From JANXUC01 sp964619065 (GTDB lineage: Bacteria; Acidobacteriota; Terriglobia; Terriglobales; Acidobacteriaceae), in the NCBI GenBank assembly GCA_964619065.1, contig CAZUCC010000002.1, positions 129,672 through 193,671 of the forward strand: a DNA stretch of 64,000 nt. The letters are read 5' to 3'. The notes beneath the pieces are model-generated. The model did no database searches. It was not told the origin of the DNA and saw only the letters and a program-made list of their open reading frames with translations. Within the stretch, counting starts at the first letter, position 1; the number at the start of each line of letters is the position of its first letter. Position numbers and translations under genes: made by a program. This document shows positions 35,391 to 44,011 of the stretch, piece by piece.

Positions 35391-35418
35391 GGAACCCAAA
35401 GCCTAGATTTTGGGTTCC
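35391..35418. terminator. Bidirectional terminator-like hairpin
   Basis: GGAACCCAAA and TTTGGGTTCC form a perfect 10-bp stem with an 8-nt loop that contains the stop codon of the minus-strand kinase gene. It fills the 12-bp gap between the convergent alpha-galactosidase and PfkB genes. The A/T ends of the stem give short T-runs on both strands. Confidence 0.6.
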
Positions 35419-36356
35419 CCCGTACGAGCGCTGTGCAGTTCGCAGAATTCAGCCCAGAGGGCCGGGTCGCGGAAGGCTTCGGTGCCGCCGGGACGAGTCG
35501 TGGAAAACGCCGCCGCCAAATTTCCATAGCCCAGGCACGTGTTCAGATCTGCGTCGCGCATGTACTGATGCAGAAAGCCTGCGTTGAACGTGTCACCCGC
35601 ACCAATAGGGTCGACTACGTCTACGGGGAGTGGCGGGCAATGAAAGCGCTCGCCGTGACGAACTGCCATCGCCCCCTTCGAACCCATTTTCACCACCAGC
35701 AAAGGGATCGAAGCCGAGAGGCGGCGAATCGCGTCTTCGAAATCGAGAGTGTGCGCAATCTTGCAGGCTTCCCGCTCATTGGGCAGTAGGATGTCCACGT
35801 ATTGCAGCGCTTCAGGGAGCGTATCATCCCAGCGATCGTCCGGGTCGTCGTTCGTGTCGAGCGAGATTGTCAGCCCAGCCCTCTTGATACGACGGAAAAG
35901 TTCCGGAATCTGCCGAATCATGCCCCGGTGCAAGAAGAATGAAGACAGGTGGAAGTGCCGCGCGGAAGTTAGATAGTCGAAGTCGAGATGTTCCAGCTTC
36001 ATTTCCGCCATGCACCCCGGATACGTGAGAATATGGCGGCCTTGGCTGTGCGGCAGGACCATGGTCACACCCGTGTCGGTTGTGTGCGACTCGGTGACGC
36101 GGCTGAGATCGACTCCGGCGGCGCTAAGGCGGCGCAGCGCAATCGAACCGAAATCATCCCTGCCCACGCGCGTTACCAAGCCCACCTGGCTTCCAAGAAC
36201 CGACAAATTGTGGACGGTGATAGCCGACGAGCTGCCGAGCGTGACGCAGCACCCGTTGGCGAGAAGCTCACGCTCGAGTCGCATGTCCGCTGGCAAACCA
36301 TACAAAATAATGTCGAGGTTGAGTTCGCCGGCAATCGTGATATCGAAACGGGGCAC
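35403..36356 (-). CDS. PfkB-family carbohydrate kinase (second copy)
   Basis: 317 residues, starting at a GTG (36354-36356) with AAGGA upstream. It opens with FDITIAGELNLDIILYG, has the SSSAITVHNLSVLG substrate segment, LLPNEREA and the C-terminal DPIGAGDTFNAGF signature with catalytic Asp. It is the last gene of a deoR-SIS-pfkB operon, 10 bp after the SIS gene. Such operons make and phosphorylate a ketose or amino sugar phosphate, for example tagatose-6-phosphate to the bisphosphate, but no aldolase is visible next to it. Only distant similarity to the kinase at 922 is seen. Confidence 0.88.
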   Translation of the reverse strand: MPRFDITIAGELNLDIILYGLPADMRLERELLANGCCVTLGSSSAITVHNLSVLGSQVGLVTRVGRDDFGSIALRRLSAAGVDLSRVTESHTTDTGVTMVLPHSQGRHILTYPGCMAEMKLEHLDFDYLTSARHFHLSSFFLHRGMIRQIPELFRRIKRAGLTISLDTNDDPDDRWDDTLPEALQYVDILLPNEREACKIAHTLDFEDAIRRLSASIPLLVVKMGSKGAMAVRHGERFHCPPLPVDVVDPIGAGDTFNAGFLHQYMRDADLNTCLGYGNLAAAFSTTRPGGTEAFRDPALWAEFCELHSARTGEPKI

Positions 36357-36366
36357 GAGATTGTCC

Positions 36367-37443
36367 TTATATCGTGTCGTTAAGAATCACGACTTGGGAA
36401 AGATTGCGTGGGGAATCGGGGTCCAGCCCCTTCTTCAATCCAGTGTAGAGGCCGAGTAGCTGCCCAGCGAGCGCGCAAGCAGCTAAGCGTGAACATTCCA
36501 GACGGCCCGCGGGAACTTCAACGAAAAGATCGGCGGCCGCTTGAATCCGCGAGCTAGGCTTGCTGGTCACCGCCATAGTGGTTGCGCCCAGAGCCTTCAT
36601 TTCTTCCAGCAGATCGACTTCCGCCGCGTAAGCACGATCGGAAATAAAAAAGCCAAGCAGAGAACGCGGGCTGACAATGGACTTGGGACCATGCCGGAAT
36701 TCAAGGCTGTAAAAGACTTGCCCATAGCTGCAAGAGGATTCCATGACCTTGAGCATGGCTTCGTTGGCGATGCCAAAGAAAGGCCCCTGGCCGACAAAAG
36801 AATAGTTTTCCAGATCGTGGCGGCTGACGAAGTCGCGCACGCGCTCGGGCAACTCCTGAAACATAGCGGCGGACTGAGCCGGGAGCTGGCGCAATTCTTC
36901 CAGCAAGGTTGCATCTTTAGCAACTGACGCAGCCAGGAATTGCAGGCCCAAGAGCATTGAGCTGAAAGAGCGCGTCATTACCGTGCTCTTTTCGGCAGCC
37001 GGGTCCAGCACGATGGCAAATGTAGATGTCTGAGCGAGCGCTTGGTCGCCAGAGCAGGTGACGGCAACCGTGCGGATGCCACACTCGCGCTCGAGATATT
37101 GCGCCGCCCTCACCACCTCCGTGGTTTTTCCTGAGCGGGAGATCAGCACCGGAATTGTGGTGCGGCGTTTGCTGAGAACTGTATCCGGAAAGAACATGAT
37201 TTCGGATGCGGGTACGGCGTGCGCCGGCATTCCAGTGATGGCAGCAAACGAGGCGGCCGCGGACAAGGCTATGTAGTAGCTGGTTCCGCACCCGACAAAA
37301 AGCCATTCGCCATCGGGCGGCACTTCCGCGCAAATCTGGCGGATGGCTTCCATCCGCTCCAGCGCGCGCAAGCATTCCGTCCAGCATTGCGGCTGCGAAA
37401 GAATCTCGTCGAGAGTTATGGTCGAGCGATCGAGCGTCGTCAT
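36367..37443 (-). CDS. SIS-domain sugar-phosphate isomerase/deaminase (AgaS-like, second copy)
   Basis: 358 residues, exactly the length of the SIS protein at 19301. The first SIS fold has LFVGCGTSYYIALSAA (about 49-64) and LISRSGKTTEVVRAA; the second has FVGQGPFFGIANEAMLK and EFRHGPKSIV. There is no glutaminase domain, so free ammonia production or simple isomerisation is expected, as for AgaS or FrlB-type enzymes. It sits between the DeoR regulator (28 bp upstream) and the PfkB kinase (10 bp downstream). An amino-sugar or tagatose-type pathway is likely; the substrate is not decided by sequence. Confidence 0.88.
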   Translation of the reverse strand: MTTLDRSTITLDEILSQPQCWTECLRALERMEAIRQICAEVPPDGEWLFVGCGTSYYIALSAAASFAAITGMPAHAVPASEIMFFPDTVLSKRRTTIPVLISRSGKTTEVVRAAQYLERECGIRTVAVTCSGDQALAQTSTFAIVLDPAAEKSTVMTRSFSSMLLGLQFLAASVAKDATLLEELRQLPAQSAAMFQELPERVRDFVSRHDLENYSFVGQGPFFGIANEAMLKVMESSCSYGQVFYSLEFRHGPKSIVSPRSLLGFFISDRAYAAEVDLLEEMKALGATTMAVTSKPSSRIQAAADLFVEVPAGRLECSRLAACALAGQLLGLYTGLKKGLDPDSPRNLSQVVILNDTI

Positions 37444-37471
37444 CTTAAATTGAGTGCTTATCTCAGTATCC

Positions 37472-38251
37472 TTAAACGAGTGTTACAGCAATGCCCGTAT
37501 CCTTCAGAATTTGTAGATCGGATTTTGCAATGCGTTTGTCCGTGATGATGTGATGGATAGCCTTCGTGGGGACAATATGAGAAAGACTACGATGTCCAAA
37601 TTTGCTGGAATCGCAGACGGCCACAACCCGGCGAGCTCTTTCCACCATCACTCGATTCACTTTGGCTTCGAGCAGGTTGGGCGTACTGAGGCCCAGCTTC
37701 ACATCGAAGCCATCGACCCCAAGGAAGCAAATATCCGCGGTGAGCTGGCGCAGGCTCTCTTCGGCGAGTGGGCCGACCAGCGAGAAAGAATTCCGCCGCA
37801 CACTCCCGCCAGTCAGCAAAACTTCAATGTCCGCATTCGCGAGTTCGGCGGCGATGTTGACCGCGTTTGTGATGATGGTCAGCTTGCGATGTCCGCGCAG
37901 GCAGCGCGCGATCGTGGTGGTGGTTGTGCCCGAGTCGAGGATCACGGACTGGCCTTCCTCAATCATGCGAACCGCGGCATTGGCAATACGCAGCTTTTCC
38001 GCATGGTGCAGTTTTTCCTTCTCTTGCAGAGAAGGATCGATGAGCGCACCGGTTTGCACCGTGAGCGCGCCTCCATGCGTGCGGTGCAGCAGGCCTTGTG
38101 CGTGGAGAACTTCCAAATCCTTACGAATCGTGATTTGCGATGTCTCGAACCTTGCGGAGAGGTCCGTCACCAGGACTCGAGATTCTCGGTTTAAAAGTTC
38201 GAGAATGCTGCGCCTGCGCTCTTCATTGAGCAGTTTTTCGCCTTTGGCCAT
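37472..38251 (-). CDS. DeoR-family transcriptional regulator
   Basis: 259 residues from the ATG at 38251; the frame runs open another 23 codons, but those would overlap the promoter. The N-terminal DeoR winged helix shows RRRSILELLNRESRVLV then DLSARFETSQITIRKDL (about 10-50) and LHRTHGGA. The sensor domain has the DeoRC features DSGTTTTTIARCL, TNAVNIAAEL, LTGGSVRRNSFSLVGP, GVDGFD and CDSSKFG, which bind phosphorylated sugars. It is the first gene of the operon and its promoter carries a palindrome of TTTCGATT repeats, so autoregulation is likely. Confidence 0.93.
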   Translation of the reverse strand: MAKGEKLLNEERRRSILELLNRESRVLVTDLSARFETSQITIRKDLEVLHAQGLLHRTHGGALTVQTGALIDPSLQEKEKLHHAEKLRIANAAVRMIEEGQSVILDSGTTTTTIARCLRGHRKLTIITNAVNIAAELANADIEVLLTGGSVRRNSFSLVGPLAEESLRQLTADICFLGVDGFDVKLGLSTPNLLEAKVNRVMVERARRVVAVCDSSKFGHRSLSHIVPTKAIHHIITDKRIAKSDLQILKDTGIAVTLV

Positions 38252-38277
38252 AGAGAGCTCGTATACGTAATTATTAT

Positions 38278-38331
38278 GTTTTACATTGTTTTGTTTCGAT
38301 TGGCAAGACTTTCGATTCATTGAATCGAAAG
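38278..38331 (-). promoter_or_regulatory. Promoter and DeoR-type operator of the deoR-SIS-pfkB operon
   Basis: On the minus strand TTGCCA (38306-38301) and TAAAAC (38283-38278) are spaced by 17 bp. Directly upstream of the -35 is a perfect inverted repeat, CTTTCGATTCA and TGAATCGAAAG around one central base (38309-38331). A third TTTCGATT unit lies in the spacer (38293-38300), 17 bp from the equivalent unit of the palindrome. TTTCG repeats are typical of DeoR-family sites. Confidence 0.6.
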
Positions 38332-38425
38332 CTGCGTCGTAAGAGGCGGGTGAGGAGGAAGTGTACAGGACGGACCGGTGCCTCTGTTGGGGAAGTCTGA
38401 CTTGGGGGCGTGAAGGACGGCTAAG

Positions 38426-38623
38426 CTAGAGGGCTTTTCGCGCTTCGATGGGTTTTACAAAATGCTCCAAGGTTAGGCCGATGGAGACTTTCTTCAACTT
38501 GTCCGCGAGTTTGGTCCGCTCCGCGTCGTTCTTCGCGCCGGCATAGCGCTTGCGGAGCTGCTTAATCTTCTCGGTTCGTGTGCGGCGGCGGCGTATTTCA
38601 CTACGGCGGCTAGGTGTGCTCAT
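38426..38623 (-). CDS. Small basic conserved protein (DUF6800-like)
   Basis: 65 residues, strongly basic at the N-terminus (RRSEIRRRRTRTEKIKQLRK) followed by an amphipathic helical stretch ending KLADKLKKVSIGLTLEHF. The pattern resembles the small DUF6800-type proteins, of unknown function, found in Acidobacteriota and Planctomycetota; a nucleic-acid or ribosome association is a guess from charge only. A perfect TATAAT lies 15 bp upstream of the ATG (38644-38639 on this strand), giving a leader of only about 9 nt. The adjacent region 38252-38425 holds the DeoR promoter and no other gene. Confidence 0.7.
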   Translation of the reverse strand: MSTPSRRSEIRRRRTRTEKIKQLRKRYAGAKNDAERTKLADKLKKVSIGLTLEHFVKPIEARKAL

Positions 38624-38726
38624 GAGGGCTCAATTCGTATTATAGCCTGTCTGGAACAGGTCTGGCGGAAAAGTTGTTGCGATTGGTCGGGAGATTGCTT
38701 GGAAACACCGCTCGTCGACGTTACTC

Positions 38727-39806
38727 ATGAACATTGTCCAGGCAACTCGGGAGTATGAACGGTGGCTGAGGCGGCACACGCCGTTGATCCCTGCTGAACT
38801 GCAGCGGAAGCATCGCCTCATGCGAAAGAGTCTGTTTCCGTTCCTGCGAGCGACCTTTTACCGCTGGGCGCAGACCTGGCCGGCAGTGTGCCACGAGTTG
38901 GCTGGTGCGCCTCGGGTGCTGGCCGTTGGCGATCTTCACGTAGAAAATTTCGGCACTTGGCGCGACACTGCGGGACGGCTGGTCTGGGGCATCAACGACT
39001 TCGATGAATCCATTCGGATCGCCTACACAAATGACTTGGTGCGTCTCGCTACAAGCGCTGTTCTGGCGAGCGAAGAAAAGACCTTGGCGATTCACCATCG
39101 CGCCGCTTCGGACGCGGTTTTGAAAGGCTATGCCGACGGGTTGCGAAAGGGTGGGGAACCGCTTGTGCTCGGCGAAAGAAACAAACGCCTTTGGCATATA
39201 GCGCAAGGAGAAATGCGGACGCCAGCGGTGTTCTGGCGGAAGCTGGATAAGCTTAAGAAGCTGAAACATACACCAGCACAAGTGCGGCGAGCGATTGAAC
39301 CACTGCTGCCGGAGCCTGGAATCAAGGTGGACTTTGCTCATCGTATCGCTGGGGTTGGCAGCCTGGGGCGGCTGCGCTATGTTGCGCTGGGGGAATGGCG
39401 CGGCGGACGCATTGCGCTGGAAGCGAAGCCGCTGGCGCCTTCAGCAGCAGTGTGGGCCGGACATGCGGCCAGCGGCCTTGGCGTGCTCTATCAGAAGGTC
39501 CTCGATCATGCCGTGCGTTGTGCGGATCCATTGGTGCGCGTGGAAGGCGGCTGGATCGTGCGCCGTCTTTCACCGGATTGCTCGCGCATCGAACTCACCG
39601 ATCTACCCGTGAAGCGGGATGAGAGGCGCCTGCTCTACCGTATGGGATGGGAAACAGCGAATATCCATTTAGGAAGTGCTGGTGTGCAGAGGCACATTGA
39701 GGCCGACCTGCAAAAGCGCGGAGCCGGTTGGTTGCTGAAGGCGACACGGCAGATGGTCAAGGCAGTATCTAACGATTGGAAAGACTGGCGGCGCGCCACC
39801 AGCTAG
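38727..39806 (+). CDS. DUF2252 family protein
   Basis: 359 residues. DUF2252 proteins share a kinase-like fold; here VLAVGDLHVENFGTW (about 67-81) and WGINDFDESIR (about 88-98) carry the His-Asn and Asp residues placed like the catalytic and metal-binding residues of aminoglycoside phosphotransferase-like enzymes. The C-terminal half has LYRMGWETANIHLGS. Substrate and role are unknown. It is divergent from the small DUF6800-like gene across 103 bp and convergent with the nuclease gene, so it is probably transcribed alone. No strong ribosome-binding site is seen before the ATG. Confidence 0.85.
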   Translation: MNIVQATREYERWLRRHTPLIPAELQRKHRLMRKSLFPFLRATFYRWAQTWPAVCHELAGAPRVLAVGDLHVENFGTWRDTAGRLVWGINDFDESIRIAYTNDLVRLATSAVLASEEKTLAIHHRAASDAVLKGYADGLRKGGEPLVLGERNKRLWHIAQGEMRTPAVFWRKLDKLKKLKHTPAQVRRAIEPLLPEPGIKVDFAHRIAGVGSLGRLRYVALGEWRGGRIALEAKPLAPSAAVWAGHAASGLGVLYQKVLDHAVRCADPLVRVEGGWIVRRLSPDCSRIELTDLPVKRDERRLLYRMGWETANIHLGSAGVQRHIEADLQKRGAGWLLKATRQMVKAVSNDWKDWRRATS

Positions 39807-39909
39807 GCCGTGTCCAGAAATCTCGCACAAAAACTGCCAGGGCGTGACAAAGTAAGTCGTCGCCAAGCTAATGCCCGCCCCTTACGGCCCTTATTTTGCC
39901 GTTGCGCCG

Positions 39910-40341
39910 CTACTGTTTGAGCAGATGCCAGGCTTCGCAATATTCGCTGTAACGGCCGTTCTTCGGGTCTTCGGAGGAGGAGAGAGAAACGTTGACGCGG
40001 CCCTCCAGAGCTTTCAGGGGAAGGATGTACCAGGTGTCTTCGACGGAGATATAGCAGGCAATAAAGTCGATTTCTGATTTGTGGTAGGGAATGGTTCTGG
40101 GCTTGAGGCAGCGTCCGGTATTTACACGGTACCTGTTCTTGGCAATTAAATGGTTGGTGGATTTGACCTGGATGCGCAAGCGGTGCGTGCCGTTGTCGAT
40201 AATGAAGTCGTAGCGGTCGCTGTCACCGTAGGGTTTCGAAACCCTAAGGCCACGATTGGTGGCTTTCTGCAGGAAAGCGATTTCCGCCAGTTCTCCATGC
40301 CGCTTGGTTTCCAGACGGCGAGCCGGTTTGGCTTTCGGCAT
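39910..40341 (-). CDS. PD-(D/E)XK nuclease-like protein (group I intron endonuclease-like domain)
   Basis: 143 residues. The layout matches the PDDEXK domain seen in some cyanobacterial intron endonucleases: KRHGELAEIAFLQKA supplies the helix Glu, SDRYDFIID the Asp, and LRIQVKST the E/QxK strand, with Gln in place of the usual acidic residue. No intron or homing target is visible here, so it is more likely a free-standing nuclease or its inactive derivative. GAGG-rich sequence precedes the ATG. It follows a terminator on the same strand, so it probably has its own promoter. Confidence 0.72.
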   Translation of the reverse strand: MPKAKPARRLETKRHGELAEIAFLQKATNRGLRVSKPYGDSDRYDFIIDNGTHRLRIQVKSTNHLIAKNRYRVNTGRCLKPRTIPYHKSEIDFIACYISVEDTWYILPLKALEGRVNVSLSSSEDPKNGRYSEYCEAWHLLKQ

Positions 40342-40361
40342 TCCTCTTCTCGATTCCTCTC

Positions 40362-40399
40362 TAAAAACAAGAAGCGCCAGCCCGGAAATGGACTAGCGC
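40362..40399 (-). terminator. Intrinsic terminator downstream of the 40466-41020 gene
   Basis: Read on the minus strand, GCGCTAGTCC pairs with GGGCTGGCGC (two G-U type pairs) around an ATTTCC loop and is followed by TTCTTGTTTTTAG. It ends the unit with the two Cys-containing proteins and precedes the nuclease gene. Confidence 0.6.
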
Positions 40400-40465
40400 C
40401 TCGAATTCTTCCTATAAATTCAGGATATCAGATCGGAGGGTGGAATTCCGCCAACTCAGAGAGGG

Positions 40466-41020
40466 TTATTTTATCTTTGGAATGTGGAGGTTGGCAGCAA
40501 ACGAGGGGATTGGAGGACTTGACAGTGTTAGAGCTAGGGGAGTGCGCGAGATGGCATCCGCCTCCGGGCCGATGTTTCTGTCGCGCTGGAGGCCTTCCAA
40601 CAAGGAATCCAGGATGGAGGCGAGAGCCTGCGGGTTGTTCTCGAGCACTTGGTGCAGAGTCTCGCGGTTCACTGTGAGTTCGCCAATCGATTTGGGTTGA
40701 GTGTGCGCGCGAATGGATCGGGCGGCAGGTGCGCGATCTTGCCCTGGTGGAATTGGGAAAGGGGCAGCCTGTGCAAAGGTGAGGTCGAGCGTTCCGCAAG
40801 CCATCCAGTAGGCGACGATCTCCAACACATGTTCCGGCTCGCAAGCGGCGCGGGCTCGTTCGCTCTGGCATAGGCTCCGGTCCCAGCGAAGGATCGTAAG
40901 TCGGTTCTGGGCGGGATTCGTCGTAAGGAGATACGCGAACGCGTCATCCTCTACGGTTTGGTTGCAAACTGCGCAGTAGTGACTCAATTTGCGGTTCAAA
41001 AACACCTCCAGCGAACGCAT
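40466..41020 (-). CDS. Hypothetical protein with N-terminal CxxC motif
   Basis: 184 residues from the ATG at 41020. A TTG at 40999 is a serious alternative start: it is preceded by a strong GGAGGTG with correct spacing, whereas the ATG has none, and it would give MNRKLSHYCAVCNQ. The N-terminal part holds CAVCNQ and later single Cys residues, resembling a half zinc ribbon; the middle is Pro/Ala-rich and the C-terminal third has a helix HQVLENNPQALASILDSLLEG. No family was recognised. It lies downstream of another Cys-rich gene, separated by a strong hairpin. Confidence 0.6.
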   Translation of the reverse strand: MRSLEVFLNRKLSHYCAVCNQTVEDDAFAYLLTTNPAQNRLTILRWDRSLCQSERARAACEPEHVLEIVAYWMACGTLDLTFAQAAPFPIPPGQDRAPAARSIRAHTQPKSIGELTVNRETLHQVLENNPQALASILDSLLEGLQRDRNIGPEADAISRTPLALTLSSPPIPSFAANLHIPKIK

Positions 41021-41029
41021 GCCTGCAGT

Positions 41030-41068
41030 CCGGAACGTACCCGAAGGGCTGGCCCGGGTACGTTCCGG
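41030..41068 (-). other. Strong intercistronic hairpin between the two Cys-rich genes
   Basis: CCGGAACGTACCCG and CGGGTACGTTCCGG form a perfect 14-bp stem around an 11-nt loop, occupying almost the whole 48-bp gap between the genes at 41069-41377 and 40466-41020. No T-run follows. It may set a transcript end, protect an RNA 3' end or tune translation of the downstream gene. Confidence 0.6.
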
Positions 41069-41377
41069 TCAAGCCACCGATGCGGTTCTCCGGTGTCCTT
41101 GAACGTGGGGGGGAAGATCGCCCAAACGAGAACGATTCTCTGCGTCCGCCAGGGGGATCAAAACCATTCCCGAGTTGCTGTCGAACGCGAGGTTGAAGGC
41201 GACACTGCACGGACCGCACAGCCAGTAGTACTCGGTTAAGCGGACTGAACCGGGACTCTTGCGCCCTTCCCCCGGATGGCGCGCGAACGCAGCCCTTTTG
41301 TCGACTCGGATGAGTCTGCCTTCTCGTAGCCGTTTAAACGGGATGGAACAAGACGGATTGGCGCATTTCGCGAGCAT
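41069..41377 (-). CDS. Small zinc-ribbon-like protein
   Basis: 102 residues. Two Cys pairs, CANPSC near the N-terminus (positions 5 and 10) and CGPC in YYWLCGPCSVAF (about 55), are spaced like a zinc ribbon. The order MLAKCANPSCSIPFKRLREG then the aromatic YYWLC block is recurrent in small Acidobacteriota proteins; this is recognition from memory rather than a search. It may bind nucleic acid or protein; function unknown. A purine-rich GGAAGA precedes the ATG. The 41378-41625 stretch upstream shows no gene. Confidence 0.65.
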   Translation of the reverse strand: MLAKCANPSCSIPFKRLREGRLIRVDKRAAFARHPGEGRKSPGSVRLTEYYWLCGPCSVAFNLAFDSNSGMVLIPLADAENRSRLGDLPPHVQGHRRTASVA

Positions 41378-41625
41378 TTGCTATCTTCCAGAACGGTCTC
41401 TCGTGGAAACGTTCCGCGATGGTCCAACGCTGTCTTCTTTCCCGGGACCAGCGCTGCTTGCACATGTTCTAGTGCAAACGCAAGTCCAGTTGTGCATTCG
41501 CTTCAAGGAATTGGCCTAGATGATTGACACTGAGGGGGTTAGCGCCCGGAGAAATCTGCCGGTCGCCATGGCAGGGGGGAACTGTCATGGCGGCCAGCAA
41601 TCGATTCCGCCGAACTCTGGGCGTG

Positions 41626-43560
41626 CTAGCGGCGGGGAATCTCCAGCTTCTTCATTTTGTACTGGAGGGTGGTGCGCTTTAATCCCAAGCGTGACGCCGC
41701 TCCGTGTTTGCCACCGACCACGCCGTTCGTGTCGTGGAGAACGCGGCTGATGTGCTCCCGGTCTACGTCCCGCAAAGTTTGTCCTCCAGGCAGCACCGCT
41801 TGGGCCGGTGTACAAAGCTCCTCCAGGTTGATGCGCAGCTCCGGTCCGGGCGACAGGATCACGCCACGCTCAATCAGGTTTTCCAACTCCCGGATGTTGC
41901 CGGGCCAATGCCAGCGCTCCAAAGCTGCCAGAGTGCTGGGTGGGATAACAAGGGCTGGGCGATTGAGGCGCCGAGCAAATTTTTCAACAAAATACTCCAC
42001 CAGCACGGAGATGCTCTCTGGCCGCTCGCGTAGTGCCGGAACGCGTACCGGGAAGACGCTCAGCCGGTAAAACAAATCCCGGCGGAACTGGTTTGCGGCC
42101 GCCATCCCAGCCAGGTCACGATTGGTGGCGGTGATGAGACGAACGTCGATTTTGATGGTTTGCGTGCTGCCCAAACGCTCGAATTCGCGTTCTTGCAGCA
42201 CACGCAATAGCTTGGGTTGCAATTCGACAGGAATGTCGCCGACTTCATCCAGGAACAACGTTCCCTGGTGGGCCAGTTCGAGTCGTCCAATCTTTCGATT
42301 TTGTGCGCCTGTGAATGCCCCCCGTTCGTGCCCGAAGAGCTCACTCTCGAGAAGCCCCGCCGGAATCGCGGCGCAGTTCACCTTGATGAATGGGCGATGA
42401 CGCCGCTGGCTCATCTGGCAAATGGTATGGGCGATGATTTCCTTTCCCGTGCCGGTTTCTCCCAGCAAGAGAATGGTAGTGTCGGTCGGGGCTACCTGCT
42501 CGATTTCCCGCAAGATCCTTCGCATGGCTGGACTATTTGCGACAAGATCTTCTGCTTCCTGCGGAGGAGGTTGACGCTGTACGCTCAACGCCGCTGCTGG
42601 TCCTGAGCTGATTTGACGCCGCTTTCGCAAATCCACGATAAAGGCCACCCACGGCGGCTGCCGCTTGCCGAGTAAGCCAGCGCTTACGAGCACGGGCACA
42701 CGGGTGCCGTCGGGGAGTTGGTACTCCTTCTCAAAGGGTGTGCAGAAACCGTGCTCTTGAAGCTCCTGTTCGGCATGCTCGCACAGGCCGTGATATTCCA
42801 CAGGCGTGATATCCGCACAGGTTAGCCCCCGCTGCATTTCCTCACGGGTCCGTCCCACCATACGCAGGAAGGCATCGTTGGCGTTCGAGAAACGGCCGCC
42901 CCGTTCCCACTGCACCACACCCAGCGCACTCGTGGCCGCAATTTCGTGGAAATTTCCTTCGCGCATCTGACCGTCCAGTTGGCGCCGTAACAGCTGCAGT
43001 TGCTGCATAGCGATCTGGTTGGCCAGCGCCAGAGAAATCTGGCCCGCAGCTTCGTTCAGCAGGTGAGCATCGTCGACGCGATAGGCTCCCGGCTGTGAGG
43101 TGCTAATCCACAGAGCGCCGAACACGTTGCTGGCCGTCTGCAACGGAACCCAGCAGCCCGATCTCAATCCGTACTTGAGAAGCTCCTGCGTTGTTTCGCA
43201 AATGAATTGCGGCGACCGCAAATCATCGACCAAAATCGGACGGCGCAACCGGTAGGCCTCACCTGCCGGTGTTCCGTCTAACGGAAGTATGAAACCTGCA
43301 GGCAACGCGGAGCCGCCTGGAGGAGTGTGCTGGGTGTACAAGCGAAGCTGTCCGGATTCCGGTTCGTACAACGCAAGTCCCGCGTAACGGTGTGGCAGAA
43401 CTCGGTGCAGGCTGCGGCAAATTCCCGGGAAAGCTTCTCGAATGTCCGAGTGTGTAAGAAGGAACTGGCTGAGATCGGGTAACAACCGGGATCGATCTTG
43501 CTGATGCTGGTTGTCGCGTGGGGCCCCTGATACGGGTGAATCCGTGTGCGAAGTGGCCAT
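41626..43560 (-). CDS. Sigma-54-dependent transcriptional activator with GAF and PAS domains
   Basis: 644 residues from the ATG at 43560 (GAGGAT upstream). The frame stays open 40 codons further but those lack a start context. Order of domains: GAF-like (about 25-175), PAS (about 195-310), AAA+ sigma-54 interaction domain with Walker A GETGTGKE (about 362), the sigma-54-contact loop GAFTGA (about 412), Walker B LFLDEVGD (about 436), and a Fis-type HTH at the end (HGAASRLGLKRTTLQYKM). GAF/PAS sensing of a small molecule or redox state replaces a receiver domain. No sigma-54 promoter was found next to it, so its targets are unknown. Confidence 0.92.
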   Translation of the reverse strand: MATSHTDSPVSGAPRDNQHQQDRSRLLPDLSQFLLTHSDIREAFPGICRSLHRVLPHRYAGLALYEPESGQLRLYTQHTPPGGSALPAGFILPLDGTPAGEAYRLRRPILVDDLRSPQFICETTQELLKYGLRSGCWVPLQTASNVFGALWISTSQPGAYRVDDAHLLNEAAGQISLALANQIAMQQLQLLRRQLDGQMREGNFHEIAATSALGVVQWERGGRFSNANDAFLRMVGRTREEMQRGLTCADITPVEYHGLCEHAEQELQEHGFCTPFEKEYQLPDGTRVPVLVSAGLLGKRQPPWVAFIVDLRKRRQISSGPAAALSVQRQPPPQEAEDLVANSPAMRRILREIEQVAPTDTTILLLGETGTGKEIIAHTICQMSQRRHRPFIKVNCAAIPAGLLESELFGHERGAFTGAQNRKIGRLELAHQGTLFLDEVGDIPVELQPKLLRVLQEREFERLGSTQTIKIDVRLITATNRDLAGMAAANQFRRDLFYRLSVFPVRVPALRERPESISVLVEYFVEKFARRLNRPALVIPPSTLAALERWHWPGNIRELENLIERGVILSPGPELRINLEELCTPAQAVLPGGQTLRDVDREHISRVLHDTNGVVGGKHGAASRLGLKRTTLQYKMKKLEIPRR

Positions 43561-44011
43561 GGCATCCTCATTTCGATTCTCTACGTGTCTATTGAGGGCC
43601 CTGTACAGGAGGAGTTCCAGTGACAAAACAACGTGTTCTGAATTGCTAAAGTATACACCTCGTAACTCCTTATGGTGCAAAATACTCTTGGGGGACCTTC
43701 CGGGTGACTGTCTTGTTTTGAGAACAACGAGTACAGCAGCCGTGTGAGGCCCAAAAAACGACCGGTCGGTTTCCCGGTTTCGTTGTGAAGTTCGAGAAGC
43801 GCAGCGAACTACCAGCCAGGCGTGTGCGGGAACAAAATCCTGTTTCCTTGAAGTTCTTTAAAATCTATCACTTCCCGTCTCGGGCAAGCTTCTGGAATAT
43901 TTGCCGGAAACCCGGGCAGGGGGTAAGATTTCCGCCATGGGCTGGGGGACAGCACGATTCATCCAGTTTGCCTCTTCGGCCCCAGGCGCCACGAATCGGG
44001 TTTGCTAGGTT
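43561..44011. other. 450-bp divergent intergenic region with no gene
   Basis: It separates the sigma-54 activator from the protein-kinase gene. A TATACT lies near 43650-43655 on the minus strand with a TTGCAC 19 bp upstream, a weak promoter candidate for the activator. No convincing promoter, operator, hairpin or RNA gene was recognised elsewhere in it. Confidence 0.4.

Noticed and set aside
38646..38660. Inverted repeat CCTGT-ACAGG near the small basic gene, considered as a LexA box
   Set aside because: Spacing of the arms does not fit known LexA sites and the arms are only five bases.
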